NCBI GenBank assembly: GCA_004014935.1
Contig: CP025323.1
Location: 186,001 to 250,000 of the forward strand
From: Saccharomycopsis malanga
Lineage: Eukaryota; Ascomycota; Saccharomycetes; Ascoideales; Saccharomycopsidaceae
Length of the DNA stretch: 64,000 bases
Reading direction: 5' to 3'
Part shown: one piece after another, positions 37,601 to 45,600 of the stretch
Numbering within the stretch: the first letter of the stretch is position 1
How the letters are laid out: each line of letters begins with the position of its first letter
Notes under the pieces: model-generated
Told to the model about the DNA's origin: nothing
The model's database searches: none
The model's input: only the letters and a program-made list of their open reading frames with translations
Made by a program: the position numbers and the translations under genes

Positions 37601-40191
37601 TTAACTAAAGAGCCTTCTATAAAATCAAACTGTAGAGACGTATTGGAAGAATGTTTTTCATAATGCACCTGGAATTCCAAAACTTTCAATTCAAAAGTAT
37701 TCCACTCATCCAAAAGTTTTAATTTATCATCCAACTTTCTCTTTTTGGAAACTTCAACAAAATCCTCGTTAGTTTCGCTCAACTTCTGCTTTTGTTTATC
37801 AAGATAGTCTCTAGCCATAAGAATAGCCTTCTTCCATAATTTGAATACATTCTGATAACTACCTGCATTGAAACTTTTGTTCAACAATTTTAAAAACTTT
37901 TCGTTTTTAGTCAAATTAAACGTACGGCTAAATAATGTCAAAAAACAGTTTTGCACTGGAACCATCAACGATTTCTGCTTGTTAAGAATAGGTTTGTAGC
38001 CACCAATCAAATCATTAGCTTCTGTTTCTTGAGACATGTTTAACACCGTGAGTTTCTTGCCCAATAATTTGGCCAAAGTTTGAACAATGGTGGTTTTGCC
38101 ACAACCAGTCTCACCAGTCAATAAGACTGGTTCAAACAAATTCACACTTATGGAGAGTTTCTCCAACAATTGCAAAGAGTGAGTGGTCAAAGCAAAGTTT
38201 TCAAAACCAGAATTTATTTTGGAGCTTGAGAGTTTACTGCGACCAATGTAAAGCTCATTGAAATGTATTTTCAACTCCGGAACATAATTGTTCGTGTCGG
38301 AAATAGTATGGAATTTTATCGTACTGGCTGGCAACTCCAAAAATAAGCCAATTTTGCTGATAATATGATTCTTAATAGTATCGTTTTGTAAAAAAGAAGT
38401 GAACATATCAACAGCCTCAGAATAAATTTTATCCAATAAATCGTCATACTTGGAAATTATCTCGGAATCATTTTCAAACAATAGTTTAATACGGTTGGCT
38501 AATCTGAAAAGTTCAAAATTGTCAATCTTCTTGACGCTGAGCCCATTATTCATGGCAATGAAAGATTTTCTGGAAAACACTCTAAATTTCATATAATAAA
38601 ATAATGCAATAAGTTTCTGCCATAACAAATTGTTAGGCAACTTTATTTGCTGGTATTTCTCTACTAGAATACGCAACAATTCTATAGGTGTTGGCATATT
38701 ATGATGAATCAATTCAAACTTGTTTAATGAAATCAAGTCTGGTAAGATAGTATTTTCATTGATAAGTAAAGTCTCCAAAGCTTCTTCTCTTTCAAACAAT
38801 TGAGTTTGCCAATATCTACACTGTTCCATCTCTTGAATATTATCAGTTTTCAAATAATAAGCACCCAACTCCTCAAAGTCATCGGTGCTGATAGTAGCAA
38901 TAATCTGAAATCCATTTTTAATTGGAATCTTCTCGGTTCCGTTGATTACCAATTCATTGGTTTCAATCAAACTAGTGAAAATACTCAAAACTTCATTCTT
39001 AGCATTATCAATGTCCTCTATGAGCAACCATTTGCCTTGTTTAACAGCATTGGTAAGCACACCATCCTTCCATACAAACTTGCCTGGCTCATGGGAGGAA
39101 ACATAAGTACCTAATAATAACTTAATATCTGTCTGTTCATTGAGATGCAATGTAACCAAATCGCTGTTGCTATGTCTTACGAGGCTATGAAGATGATTTA
39201 AAAGTAAGGTCTTACCAGACCCATGACCTCCGTACAAGATTATTGGTTTTCCTGAAAGAACCTTACGAGTAAGAGTATTTAACGTTGTCGCCAGAGACTC
39301 TATAGGAATAAATGTCTCATCAGGTTTACAAGTCGTATCTGATCCAAGTGCCGGTATCAATACCCCATATACCAATCTAATCAGTGAGCTCAAGTCAGTT
39401 TGACGAATTATCAAGTCTTCACTATTGGGCTGTTCGTTATTTATGTCAGGTAACGAAAGAAAACGCGACAATCTTATAGCTTCATGTACCGCAATAAAAG
39501 TATAATCAAATGTTTGCATTGTTTCAAACTGGCCCACAGGCTCGCTGTCTATTGTATGTTCTACTAACAATTTTTTCTCAGTTTCGGAAGAATAATTTAA
39601 AGCCTTGGCCAATATTTTGGCAGCGAGAGTCTTGTCTGGAGTATTCACTGTGTTACTATCGAGCAACAAGTGGATCACTTTTAAACTGATAAACTTTTTG
39701 AAAGTTATACTATGGCTCAACAATCTATAGAAACTTATCAATATCATATTGATTTCAGTAATGCTGAGATGAGTGTCATGGACATCCAAAAAGCTGTTCT
39801 GAGATAAAAACTGTTCAAGCAATGCAATAGTACACGTACTGGAATTTACATTGAATAAAGAAACAAGTTTTGAAAGGGCATACAATGTGAATATACCTTT
39901 CTTATTTATATCCTTGATATTGTTTTCAACTTTATATTTCTCTTCGAAGGACGAATCGCTCACAAGCCTTGCTATCACATCGAAAAACACCGGCTTGAAG
40001 CAGTACAAAACCACCATGGAATTCTCTGAATCAAGACTCATTACACTCAACCGGTCTAAATAGTCAGATATAGACCTATATTCACTGGGAATTGGCATTG
40101 AAAAGCTCTCCAGGCGCTGGTGGTGCAACAGACCTACCAAAGCCTTATAGCGCTCCATTACCGTAGCCCATCTAATAGTCAATTCACTCAT
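25669..40191 (-). CDS. MDN1: Midasin Mdn1/Rea1, giant AAA+ ATPase of 60S ribosome maturation
   Basis: A single uninterrupted frame of 4840 residues (yeast: 4910). Six AAA+ modules have Walker A motifs near residues 319 (GGHGSGKT), 691 (GETGCGKT), 1136 (GPTSSGKT), 1424 (GETGCGKT), 1808 (GDPGVGKS) and 2106 (GPTLGGKS). A long helical linker follows to about 3980. Next comes an extreme Asp/Glu-rich segment at about 3980-4530, then a MIDAS domain with DDSKS (DxSxS) near 4635. Midasin uses ATP to pull on the MIDAS-bound factors Ytm1 and Rsa4 and so strip assembly factors from pre-60S particles in the nucleolus and nucleoplasm. Upstream PAC and RRPE motifs agree with a ribosome-biogenesis gene. Confidence 0.98.
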   Translation of the reverse strand: MSELTIRWATVMERYKALVGLLHHQRLESFSMPIPSEYRSISDYLDRLSVMSLDSENSMVVLYCFKPVFFDVIARLVSDSSFEEKYKVENNIKDINKKGIFTLYALSKLVSLFNVNSSTCTIALLEQFLSQNSFLDVHDTHLSITEINMILISFYRLLSHSITFKKFISLKVIHLLLDSNTVNTPDKTLAAKILAKALNYSSETEKKLLVEHTIDSEPVGQFETMQTFDYTFIAVHEAIRLSRFLSLPDINNEQPNSEDLIIRQTDLSSLIRLVYGVLIPALGSDTTCKPDETFIPIESLATTLNTLTRKVLSGKPIILYGGHGSGKTLLLNHLHSLVRHSNSDLVTLHLNEQTDIKLLLGTYVSSHEPGKFVWKDGVLTNAVKQGKWLLIEDIDNAKNEVLSIFTSLIETNELVINGTEKIPIKNGFQIIATISTDDFEELGAYYLKTDNIQEMEQCRYWQTQLFEREEALETLLINENTILPDLISLNKFELIHHNMPTPIELLRILVEKYQQIKLPNNLLWQKLIALFYYMKFRVFSRKSFIAMNNGLSVKKIDNFELFRLANRIKLLFENDSEIISKYDDLLDKIYSEAVDMFTSFLQNDTIKNHIISKIGLFLELPASTIKFHTISDTNNYVPELKIHFNELYIGRSKLSSSKINSGFENFALTTHSLQLLEKLSISVNLFEPVLLTGETGCGKTTIVQTLAKLLGKKLTVLNMSQETEANDLIGGYKPILNKQKSLMVPVQNCFLTLFSRTFNLTKNEKFLKLLNKSFNAGSYQNVFKLWKKAILMARDYLDKQKQKLSETNEDFVEVSKKRKLDDKLKLLDEWNTFELKVLEFQVHYEKHSSNTSLQFDFIEGSLVKAVRNGDWVLLDEINLASPETLENISDLLNGESGKLLLTEKASEDNEVVLVNKEFRLFGCMNPSTDVGKKNLPENIRGKFNEIFVDNPDKNINDLRLIVRKYLWNCLTEDDYSNNEIIDDVVFLYYEIKKLNNGNFLVDGSKNKIVVNIRVLSRALIFTTDIIRTYGVRRSLYEAFNMILLTLLDSKSEEILKPIIYKYTIGKAPNVKAIIKRIPPKPSHLPENKAVQFDHYWLEKGDFDVVEQPHYIITPFVKKNLLNLVRASLTKRFPILIQGPTSSGKTSMITYLAKITGNKVIRINNHEHTDLQEYLGSYVSDSSTGKLVFKHGPLIEALKKGYWIILDELNLASSEILEGINRLLDDNREIFLTETQELIKPHKNFLLFATQNPPGAVYGGRKFLSKAFKNRFLELNFDDIPQGELETILCNRCQIPPSYAKKIVLVYKELNFQRSSNRIFETKNSFATLRDLFRWGSREAVGYDQLAMNGYMLLAEKTRKAEESVLIKKAIEKVMKVQLEINDYYLSKFEQLNLQNFSDVVWTKEMKKLSVLIIEALKNNENILLVGETGCGKTTVCSNLAQHYYNQNMVFLNAHQNLETSDIIGSQRPLRNRSKLQEALRQELIAQYESLQTPWNESLDNLEAYNVIKAKLNSSAIETVEELLKKSQVLFEWNDGPLVNAMKNGDIFLFDEISLAEDSVLERLNSVLEPEKTLYLTEFSNDIDLNLIVAQKGFQFLATMNPGGDYGKKELSPALRNRFTEIYVPSMSNFSDVALIVESKLEVPVKHLTDIIVQFSEWFSIKFSSNNSASNNGVISIRDILAWVDFINKIHDRIGVDSALLHGVCLVFVDALGTNNTAYLASDSSRLAQIKKLCVLKLSELSSMELEKIYLQSAEVSVRESSLQIGDFEVSRLSADIPTQLSFNLQAPTTAMNALRVLRAMVINKPILLEGDPGVGKSSLIDALAKATNRKLTRINLSDQTDLVDLFGSDAPVEGGSFGEFTWKDAPFLRAMKCGEWVLLDEMNLASPSLLEALNSVFDFRQKVYIPELDREFECHRNFRVFAAQNPQVQGGGRKGLPKSFINRFTNVYIGKLNQVDIEMICELLFKDISTDTIAKMVKFVFQLETEININKQWGGLGGPWEFNIRDIIKYLEIDQPCALDLVFAHKFRSEKDRQHVYDVYHSIFGSVPDSGTFYYENDEFVQANDSMLRKVTNTCYSTENGLLPLQCNIRLLELIYTSVTKNLPVLLVGPTLGGKSDLINFAANAVGAKLETVHIHNEVDIADLVGGLDQYHIDRELLPFLYDLSAHLTRIVLSQTQSTHVHSIYSFLDYLTAFKRSLSLSSDQTFQKLDSLTGNLNTLASLVGQLDLYVERLEKIKSRKGKQFQYFDGVLVDALEKGYWLHLSNINLVSSSIVDRLNSLTEKNGVLVVSENSSTTGEPKIIKPHPNFRLFFSMNPKYGELSRAMRNRCVEIYVDSFENRATEFDRLLLGMKNGLMLSPATNQIEDKLLSLAINEQRAKESFASALVRSKHYTDRQLLMITDILRYCSHKTIKQQIVYFLSCFVSTQFQKTLDRFLGLVSIMNVFNATELGLLEKLGKVTQFIRSCIDLDTSLISLLPKETVSYAFVCSAFDFYEYYEKYQAYWTTANSSREKLQILQQVMDVLRSGTSCCLYSAEFYGLLTRLSVLGKLFIDVEEPEKANFIIEEIIATIEKLSLADALFKLEEVKEVNLQHLAGFKVENSDSMTQLWNYFILLPDHIETMIQLLPVTWKPFIKSETQNGKVCGVLLDLDSFRQSINVSQSSQSYFQEQFLDLLEITEAYNTCKKKYHVDNEFLMLTIKSGKQYVSLSDRYVGKLVKPYPLVLNYVYKHRQFGPFSFVNKTFQKTMALGEVPGSRIRNTINDLKYLSEEMFKKSSLLISDQLIYFQNILSDWLRHVLTSLLLKHPNLFLLLDDVWRDQKIDNLLAELVKSNLTKLVSAIEKFFFPAFIAIFSQKPTLAILGKAYIFFGAGLVHLFVPSAPYDPAICEFILYDVASIQQKNDVDYTSALKIVRKLLSGDKEIFFEKGISEACVPESFKPRVQRPMEGSIENLYYEWTSFLEASVGVSPVSSLFKLCEQDQESTFNKINLLHKNTERFLFNLKENYTDFQDLNQIFQGGTLGLNFGFALTQMALPDTTRIDALSSLLYFKEFVPKNDISAVLQSFSFFHKEGLCSTTHNDVLNSTLINSFKKWKIETTRKEKEEIENGNIYKFKGEEDESEDAYKSLFPDFEEEENVYVNLEAFEMVKTLKNDTSIATMFIDTFLLVSNTSIVSYVSKLNGKLPVYDSRSGPATSAMVVALLHNVWDVLGRYESQDGSDFYFKPNLYQFTRCLGMIDDVLSEVSGLLKKWPENATLINIHDACEEIRNFSSSTTLARLIVKVEQILKFLNELILYSNGIDKKLINGYVENLTNLIVRWRQLELGSFNNLIQNEHAVIEKKLDESYYLLFELLIISYYNGEKNIEEIVTLLNMYMSNSTQGEYAGKLNLLKAFSVYLKAVLKVDNSLIDNIISFYDQFLAIVQTCLETTRTKLVKQINEVIQLASWKDTNIDALKESSKKSKRALYKVIKKYRAALNASVLPLIETGLEFQKVLDNKYRGVIAKESQVVNYFYLDNEAWRKQPKLLSDLGSFIPKVVEVRNSLMSEEIPDLFEYSQQIIQDMERLKKATPKELTDDNKKIVGSLKSEKRMLLSTVIKELKIMGLKTQEVQKYKLTVTAILANAKSLKSVGQVEDSHFFRILDLLPRLRNSVANCVEDVPRDDVYKGLAIVEHLLFTLYSLRSPLKELSEQCHFLETTLKLLQKVANGKDTILKKTNGYFSQCESFTHITTIFPKLIDFVVETMQKCGPKSEIVSFLHETKSSLEQCRSEYNLNHSTSLNTISKRDFLTDFFQKINDLKLHLKQCYEKHTDYVLFFDLLFNWLEDVTSTNVKTGDIETSKSSLDEIIDLGKSIVVAIQTIKQDQADVITTETQRYFMKAQQKFVTYKNHLYFDQIHGKMLKLVTNAENNLVMKYFMPLYIEYYNFTQLVLSKFSHNYVSVNKSTYILSSALLNLATNGFCSPQASSTEDQTESGSGGGLGDDVGADSKTNDDIDEEDLDEDAFTANKDEDDNNDNEQEHDDDKALDVEGDMEGKNEDMEGQDEDEDENADAEDLNEEIDDLDELDPNAVDEKMWDEQVDENKKEKDSNQLPDNSKPDDDDLQAMDEDAMGDNKDGEHEGEQDEEKESKQDETGEEGDDDADEEEDVGEQEDEVVQENNEQFDNNVPETEALELPEDLNLDDEEDGKEGDIEEDNEEDMNLDDNLDEEIQNNEIEDGKENGQEEENQHDEEMNIDETTEDTEQSNENAQDVDEEVVDEEGADKEDVDEDFKDVDDETKTKDKTDEGNDDFDDNNVESADVNLETNDESPEMEASAKQQAGEEKEGADEANENADTAGSSGSFHAQRESQKNEEKSKEEQKESEANEKLKESLKQLGNSLDEFYKKSEEILDSNEIDIDEQDKNAAENPDHFQHLDAEKDSSLRALGNATQDQIQEIDEDKEIKEEEKEEEEDINNEKKESANVEENDEIEGDKKMTLDDELEADKSEAFAEEEEKRENVEEEQDENDLNGFDDKEMKLDEQIEIDKEEEEFESKINESKVIDLENPLIRNSLEPPVSIDEATTLWQQAEFATNELSLLLCEQLRLILSPTIATKLKGDYKNGKRLNLKKIISYIASDFRKDKIWLKRTKPSKRNYQIMLSIDDSKSMSQNPETVQLTYNTISMVSKALTQLESGDLCIVKFGKDTSIIHNFNKKFDVRSDGPKCFQWFGFDDTVTNMKDLIDKSIEVFNRNTSLSSNDDLYKLQIIISDGICENHAEISRLVRKAKEEKLLIVFVIIDGLNKNNESITDMSQVKYDLDGNGNMNMKIDRYLDTFPFENYVIVDNIRELPESICQILRTFFMNSV

Positions 40192-41124
40192 TTTCTTCTA
40201 CCAGTCTAGACTCGTTCAAAACAAATAGTTAGTTCACACTATTTTGATCAAATGTATAGTAATTTTTTTGTATGGGCATGTTTACGCACTAAAAATTTTT
40301 TGAAATTTTTTTTTTTTCACGATGAGATGATTACCCGGGTCGTGATTTTGACAGGACGGAAAGTAATTATATAAGTTTTCGTACTTAGTGAATTAGATGT
40401 GAGATATATAGTGAACTATTGTCAGATATGTGAGATAATATGGCTAGTATTTTGATATTGTAGACAGTTATAGTTTGTGGAATAGCATTAGATAATTTTT
40501 TGATGGAACTGTAATACCATAAAGTAGCGATTTGGCAGGAATAATTTTATCATTTCTAGCCAGATGATCCCATGGGGATATTCAACTTAGAAGAAGGATA
40601 AGAGGAAAAATTATGTAAAAAACTAAAAAAACCTCAATGTATGAAAAAAGCTTATGTGAATGGGCAGGATTGTTCGGTGTACCGAGAATTCAGCACATTG
40701 AAGTATTGGAAATCAAGGATCTCCGAGATAAAACTAACCAATGGCATATAGAAATCTACCACAACAATAAGCGTGTGTAATGAATCAAAAATTGTAGATC
40801 AAAGTTGCCTACATCAAACTTTGCAAACCCTTTCAAAACCTCATAGTATGCGCGAAACAGAGATCGACTCTAAGAAAGAGCAACATTGGTTTCAAAGAAG
40901 TTTTGAGCAATTACCCTAAGTTTTTACTACATTCCATCAGAAAAACAAACCAATAGTAAACTATGAACAACACCTGGTTAGAGCCCTACAATGTGTATTT
41001 CAAAATTTCATCTATTATGACTCAAAGGTCAGATCAAAAGAATATATACTAAAATACAATTGTTTTCATTTTTGTTCGTATACTGTACTGCGGCCCGTTT
41101 ATCTGTAGCCATGCTTTTCAAAAC
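40192..41124. promoter_or_regulatory. MDN1 promoter and RGR1 3' flank
   Basis: This 933-bp spacer contains the MDN1 promoter at its left end (motifs listed separately). The rest is AT-rich DNA with no recognised gene up to the RGR1 stop at 41125. Confidence 0.55.
40291..40330 (-). promoter_or_regulatory. RRPE and PAC elements in the MDN1 promoter
   Basis: A-rich/T-rich palindromic sequence (AAAAATTTTTTGAAATTTTT, 40291-40310) matches the RRPE type. CACGATGAGAT at 40318-40328 contains the exact PAC core CGATGAG. They lie about 100-140 bp upstream of the MDN1 ATG. In yeasts PAC binds Dot6/Tod6 and RRPE binds Stb3, coupling ribosome-biogenesis genes to TOR/PKA signalling. Confidence 0.7.
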
Positions 41125-44100
41125 TCATCTAAATTTCTTTATGATTCTTTCATGAAGTGAATTGAGAGCATCATAGAATAATTTCATTTCACATGAGACG
41201 CAGTCGCCTACAAAGTGGATGTCTCCTTTTTTACCTAATAACACAACCAGTTCAGCTAATAGCTTTTTCAAGCCCATGGCCAAGGTTTTGTATTGTTGAG
41301 GTGATGGTTGTCTAATGACTCCATTTAACTGGTTCTCTATGACCACAGGGTATACCTGTAACATGACATATCTTTTACCTCTTACCACTTTAAACTGCAT
41401 TGATACCTTGATTAAACTGCGGCTAATGACATGCATAACCCGATTAGAATTTTGTTCTGCTTGACGTCTGGCTTCCTTGGTTATATCATAAATGAAAGTG
41501 TAATCTGTAAGACCATGCCCACTACAATGGTACTTTATATCGACTGAAGATTTCTCCAATGCGCTAACACTGGTAGCATTCTGATGACGTTTTTCATTTT
41601 TTTTTTCAAACTGACTGAGAGCCTCAACCAATGGCAGAGTAAGTCTGATATATTTCACCAACAGATTTATAGTATCAAAATAAAATGTTTTTCCGAAATC
41701 TAAAGCAATGAAGTTTTTACTCACCTCAGCAAGATTATTAATTGTTCTGCGGTTCGTTCCCTTATTTTGACTAGTTAAGTTTTGACCCATTTGATTGTTC
41801 AAGAGTTTTTGTAGTGGAACTGCAACTATTTTATGAACATTATCATTGCTTAATTCAAGTGACAATTTGTTGTCATTGATTTTGAATATAAATTGTCCGG
41901 AATCGTTGAACAGTAGAATGACTTTGTCAAGATATATTTTCAAAAAGTTCGAATGGTTTTTTGGTCCTCCATGCAACGCATGAGTCAATATATCTACCAA
42001 GCTCAAAAGACGAACAAATCTTTGTAACAATTGGTATGACTTGTGGAAATAGATGAGTTTTTTTGCTTTAAAATTTTGTTCATTCAAATCTACAACGGAT
42101 GCAATATGGAAATATTGACCAGTTAGATCAGTTTCTATGAACGACTCATTATCTGTGATAAGAGTGTCGTGTGTCAAATTCAACGTGGTTTTGAGTTGAC
42201 CATAAACATTTAACTTCATCTTGGAATTGAATAGTTCTACAGTGAGAACCAAATTATTTTTAATGTTCTCAATTGGGGTCAAACTACGGTTATCGAGGAT
42301 TATCATCAGCAACTTGTCCTGAGGATCAGACTCGTTAGTGTTATCCATTGAAACAACCTTGTTGAATTTTATAGTCTTCAATAGTCTCTCAACCTTTGAT
42401 TTATTGACATTATCTGGAATATGTGTTTTGACTTTATTACTATCTAGTTCTTCCATCACAATATGTACAGATATCTTATTTGTAGCCAGTTTTCCAAGCA
42501 ACAAGCTCGAATCATAGTTCAAATCTGGTGTACTTTTCGTTAATTTTAATTTTGTCTGGAATGTGATGGTCCATTTGTTATTCACGGACTTGATTTGAGC
42601 CAACCAGAAGAGTTTATTAATAGAGGTTTTCGAGTCTATATTGGTTATCAAAGTAATCAAAAACCAATTATTAGGCCAATTTTTTAACTGGTAATACTGT
42701 AATGACCAGAAGTTTCTGTATTGCGCCAAAGTATGGGTGAAACTTGCGTCATGTTTGTCAGTGACGCTATATTTGGTGCTTTTATCCAATTTAGCCAATT
42801 CTGATAGGTCCAAGTTGATTATAGGGCAATTGATCCAACCAGTCACTGAGAGAACCTTCAAGGTTTCATGTCGCAAGAGTTCCATTCTAATGATAAGAAG
42901 TTGATGGGAAATCACAAGAGATTCTTCCATATCAGAGAAATTGTTAGGCAATAGAAATATCGGCCCTGTGCGGATTTCTCTCTCTATGTCATTGCCATTG
43001 GAAGTTCCATTTTTAATATTGACAAAGTTATGAAATTGGTACTTGGAACAAATGGAATTCACTGAAGGCAGAGGATTGATAAAGAAAGAGTAGCCTGTAA
43101 GATAATCTATAGAGAAATATACAATTTTATAATTGTTGAGTTTAATCAATAGATAATATTTGTCCTGCAATTCAATGAAATTAGACCTTATAAATGTTTG
43201 AGCCTTTTTCAACGAGTTTCCCTCCTTCACATTCTCCTCAGTCTCATCCTCACATTCTTCCAAAATGGCACCCGCTGGTTTATTTACTATATGCTCTTCC
43301 AAAACAAACGATTCGAACAAGCCTTTGGCCTTTCTAATAATTGCATCCCATCTATTGTAGATATCATTCATAATCAATTCTACATGTTTGTTTAACACCA
43401 AGCTAAGAAGAGTCTGTATGGAGAATTTTTGATAATCCAAAACTGGCTTGTTATAACCTTCTGTAGAACTTGTTGTTCTTATGGTGGACAACTCATCCAA
43501 AAAGTTCGCATCTATAGTTAATCCGTTCTCCAACTGCTCAAAAAGCGTATCAAATTCATGGTCATTGAATAATTTGCCATCTTTATACCAAGCAAGGGAA
43601 AGCTTTTTATCGGATGAGCTTTTTTCATCCTCAGTCACACATATTTGAATGTATGACTTATGTTTGATATAGCGTTTTTGAGTCCAATAAAAAATGGTGA
43701 TCAAACTTTTCTCGGGGTTATACGCGTATTTGAGATTAGAGCCCCAGGTGAGTTTATTGGCTCCATTGAGTGCACTGCCCCCATACATACCACCAGTACT
43801 AGAGGAGGGTGGGTTGACTCCATTTATAAGCATGTTCAACTGGTTGCTAATCAAATACAACTTGTAATTGAGAGAATATGAATGCAAATATTTGTATAAC
43901 TCTACAAGTGGGTTTTTATTGGATTGTAGGGCTTTTTCGGGGGTTTGGTAAAGAATCTGACTGTTGAGGAACGACTTCAAATTGGTGAGATTATATTCAG
44001 GAAGTGAATGATCTACATTGAATATCATATTGCCGAGATCATCCAAACCAAATTTGAACTTGAAATTTAAGGCAATAAAGACATAATTCTCTAAAGAGTT

Positions 44101-45108
44101 ATTCTTGAAAATGGCATTTTTTTTACTGATTGGGGTGTCATTGGGCAACGTATCAGTTGTGGTTTCAGGTTTGTCAGTGGCTTTATCAATATTAACCAAA
44201 GTAAGAGCGACTTCAAACTCATTAGTGATTGACATGAAAAGCTTTCCATCTTTGATTAGACTGTTCCGTGACACGATAGAATTGATGAAGTTGTTAGTGC
44301 ACTTTAAGGAAAGAGTAGACATTTTCAAATGTAATAACAGATTTAAGTTTTTCAACACTTTATACAAAAACTTGGAACTGATTTTCTTTGTCTCAAGAAG
44401 ATTATAAGTTGGTAACAAACTTAATCTGGTGTTTCCATTCTTCAAACTACTATTATTGTTATTGTGATAATGGGCATCATTGAGAACAACAAAACTGGTG
44501 ATCAAATCATGGTTAGGTAACTTGGCAAAATTCAAATCAAACTTAATTCTCTTGATACTCTCAACCAAGGAATCAAAAAATATCTGTTGTCCTCTAAGCC
44601 AATTCAACAAATCGATTAATTTGCTGAAATGTGAAGAGTTAATACTCCATTTATTCAACACATATAATTTGACAAAATAATTTCTTATCTTCACCATAAA
44701 CTCTAACAAAGTTTTTTTACGCTTGAGGTCTTCTTCAAACGCATTCCCATAAAATCGAGTAGGATCATTACTTGAAGGTAATGTTTTGATAGACGATACC
44801 AATTCCTTGTATGCATTTTGGCATAATTTTTCTACAATTTCTGAGTATGGCTTAATATTCGCAGTTATATGTGTAATCTCCGGCGGGTCCTGCCGCTGGT
44901 TGTTTACATTATTGAGTTCATCACTATGTTCTGTCACATTTGTCGAATTTTCTCCATTGGTCTGTGATTCGGTCTTGTGCCCAGCCTCACCATTACTCAA
45001 GAGAGCTGTTCCATTAATCTCACTGTTAAAACCCTCCTGGGGGCTTTGCATCTTCTCATTTAAACTCCGGTTAATGTTTTCATCCATACTGGTAACCTTC
45101 TCATCCAT
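41125..45108 (-). CDS. RGR1: Mediator complex subunit 14 (Rgr1/Med14)
   Basis: 1327 residues. The first 80 residues are polar and not conserved. The recognisable Med14 N-terminal domain starts at about 82 (ITHITANIKPYSEIVEKLCQNAY) and continues with KKTLLEFMVKIRNYFVKLYVLNKWS, LIDLLNWLRGQQIFFDS and SIKRIKFDLNFAKLPNHDL, matching the Rgr1 pattern. Med14 is the backbone joining the head, middle and tail modules of Mediator and acts in RNA polymerase II transcription. The remainder is typical of this fast-evolving protein, with long Leu/Asn/Lys-rich stretches. A second in-frame ATG seven codons on is an alternative start. The gene is divergent from NPL4. Confidence 0.92.
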   Translation of the reverse strand: MDEKVTSMDENINRSLNEKMQSPQEGFNSEINGTALLSNGEAGHKTESQTNGENSTNVTEHSDELNNVNNQRQDPPEITHITANIKPYSEIVEKLCQNAYKELVSSIKTLPSSNDPTRFYGNAFEEDLKRKKTLLEFMVKIRNYFVKLYVLNKWSINSSHFSKLIDLLNWLRGQQIFFDSLVESIKRIKFDLNFAKLPNHDLITSFVVLNDAHYHNNNNSSLKNGNTRLSLLPTYNLLETKKISSKFLYKVLKNLNLLLHLKMSTLSLKCTNNFINSIVSRNSLIKDGKLFMSITNEFEVALTLVNIDKATDKPETTTDTLPNDTPISKKNAIFKNNSLENYVFIALNFKFKFGLDDLGNMIFNVDHSLPEYNLTNLKSFLNSQILYQTPEKALQSNKNPLVELYKYLHSYSLNYKLYLISNQLNMLINGVNPPSSSTGGMYGGSALNGANKLTWGSNLKYAYNPEKSLITIFYWTQKRYIKHKSYIQICVTEDEKSSSDKKLSLAWYKDGKLFNDHEFDTLFEQLENGLTIDANFLDELSTIRTTSSTEGYNKPVLDYQKFSIQTLLSLVLNKHVELIMNDIYNRWDAIIRKAKGLFESFVLEEHIVNKPAGAILEECEDETEENVKEGNSLKKAQTFIRSNFIELQDKYYLLIKLNNYKIVYFSIDYLTGYSFFINPLPSVNSICSKYQFHNFVNIKNGTSNGNDIEREIRTGPIFLLPNNFSDMEESLVISHQLLIIRMELLRHETLKVLSVTGWINCPIINLDLSELAKLDKSTKYSVTDKHDASFTHTLAQYRNFWSLQYYQLKNWPNNWFLITLITNIDSKTSINKLFWLAQIKSVNNKWTITFQTKLKLTKSTPDLNYDSSLLLGKLATNKISVHIVMEELDSNKVKTHIPDNVNKSKVERLLKTIKFNKVVSMDNTNESDPQDKLLMIILDNRSLTPIENIKNNLVLTVELFNSKMKLNVYGQLKTTLNLTHDTLITDNESFIETDLTGQYFHIASVVDLNEQNFKAKKLIYFHKSYQLLQRFVRLLSLVDILTHALHGGPKNHSNFLKIYLDKVILLFNDSGQFIFKINDNKLSLELSNDNVHKIVAVPLQKLLNNQMGQNLTSQNKGTNRRTINNLAEVSKNFIALDFGKTFYFDTINLLVKYIRLTLPLVEALSQFEKKNEKRHQNATSVSALEKSSVDIKYHCSGHGLTDYTFIYDITKEARRQAEQNSNRVMHVISRSLIKVSMQFKVVRGKRYVMLQVYPVVIENQLNGVIRQPSPQQYKTLAMGLKKLLAELVVLLGKKGDIHFVGDCVSCEMKLFYDALNSLHERIIKKFR

Positions 45109-45600
45109 CTTGTAGGTGGTATACTAAGAAGATTCGGATTTGATGCGCTATTGCCTGGTTTTTTCAAGTTTACTCATTGAAGTTGAAAATTCACAGTGGA
45201 TAAAGTGATGGTTACTCTTAACCTGTCTTCTTGATATCACCGAAAAATTATATATTTTTAAGCAAGTGCGTCGTCGGCTAAATAAATAAATAATAACAAA
45301 TGCCACCCAAAGCTGTTCGCAAAGCCGCCTTTATAACTTGCCGCCTGGTATATATATATACTGCTTAAAAACCTGTATTGATCTCAATTGACCAGTGTTG
45401 GAGCCCTACACAATATTTGTATATATAAACTAATGTTTAGTATATGCAATGCAATATAAAGACAGCCATTTATTGTCGAAAATTGAAATTTCTAGAACGT
45501 ATTACCCGGTGTGTGGGTGATGAGTATATAAGCGGCAAAAGGCGAATTCTAATAGAAGAGGCAACAAGTGGTGTTAGTACAAGTATCAATTGGCTCGATA
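45109..45600. promoter_or_regulatory. Divergent promoter RGR1 / NPL4
   Basis: This 492-bp spacer holds both promoters. On the NPL4 side there are a heat-shock-element-like TTCTAGAA, a Rap1-like site and a TATA sequence within 45 bp (listed separately). A TATATATATA tract lies near 45348-45360. Confidence 0.6.
45489..45532 (+). promoter_or_regulatory. HSE-like, Rap1-like and TATA elements upstream of NPL4
   Basis: TTCTAGAA at about 45490-45497 fits the two-unit heat-shock element nTTCnnGAAn. GGTGTGTGGGTGA at 45508-45520 matches 12 of 13 bases of the classical telomeric-type Rap1 site. GTATATAAG at about 45524-45532 is a TATA box about 70 bp before the ATG. The arrangement (activator, Rap1-type site, TATA, start) is coherent for NPL4, but binding is inferred. 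Confidence 0.5.
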
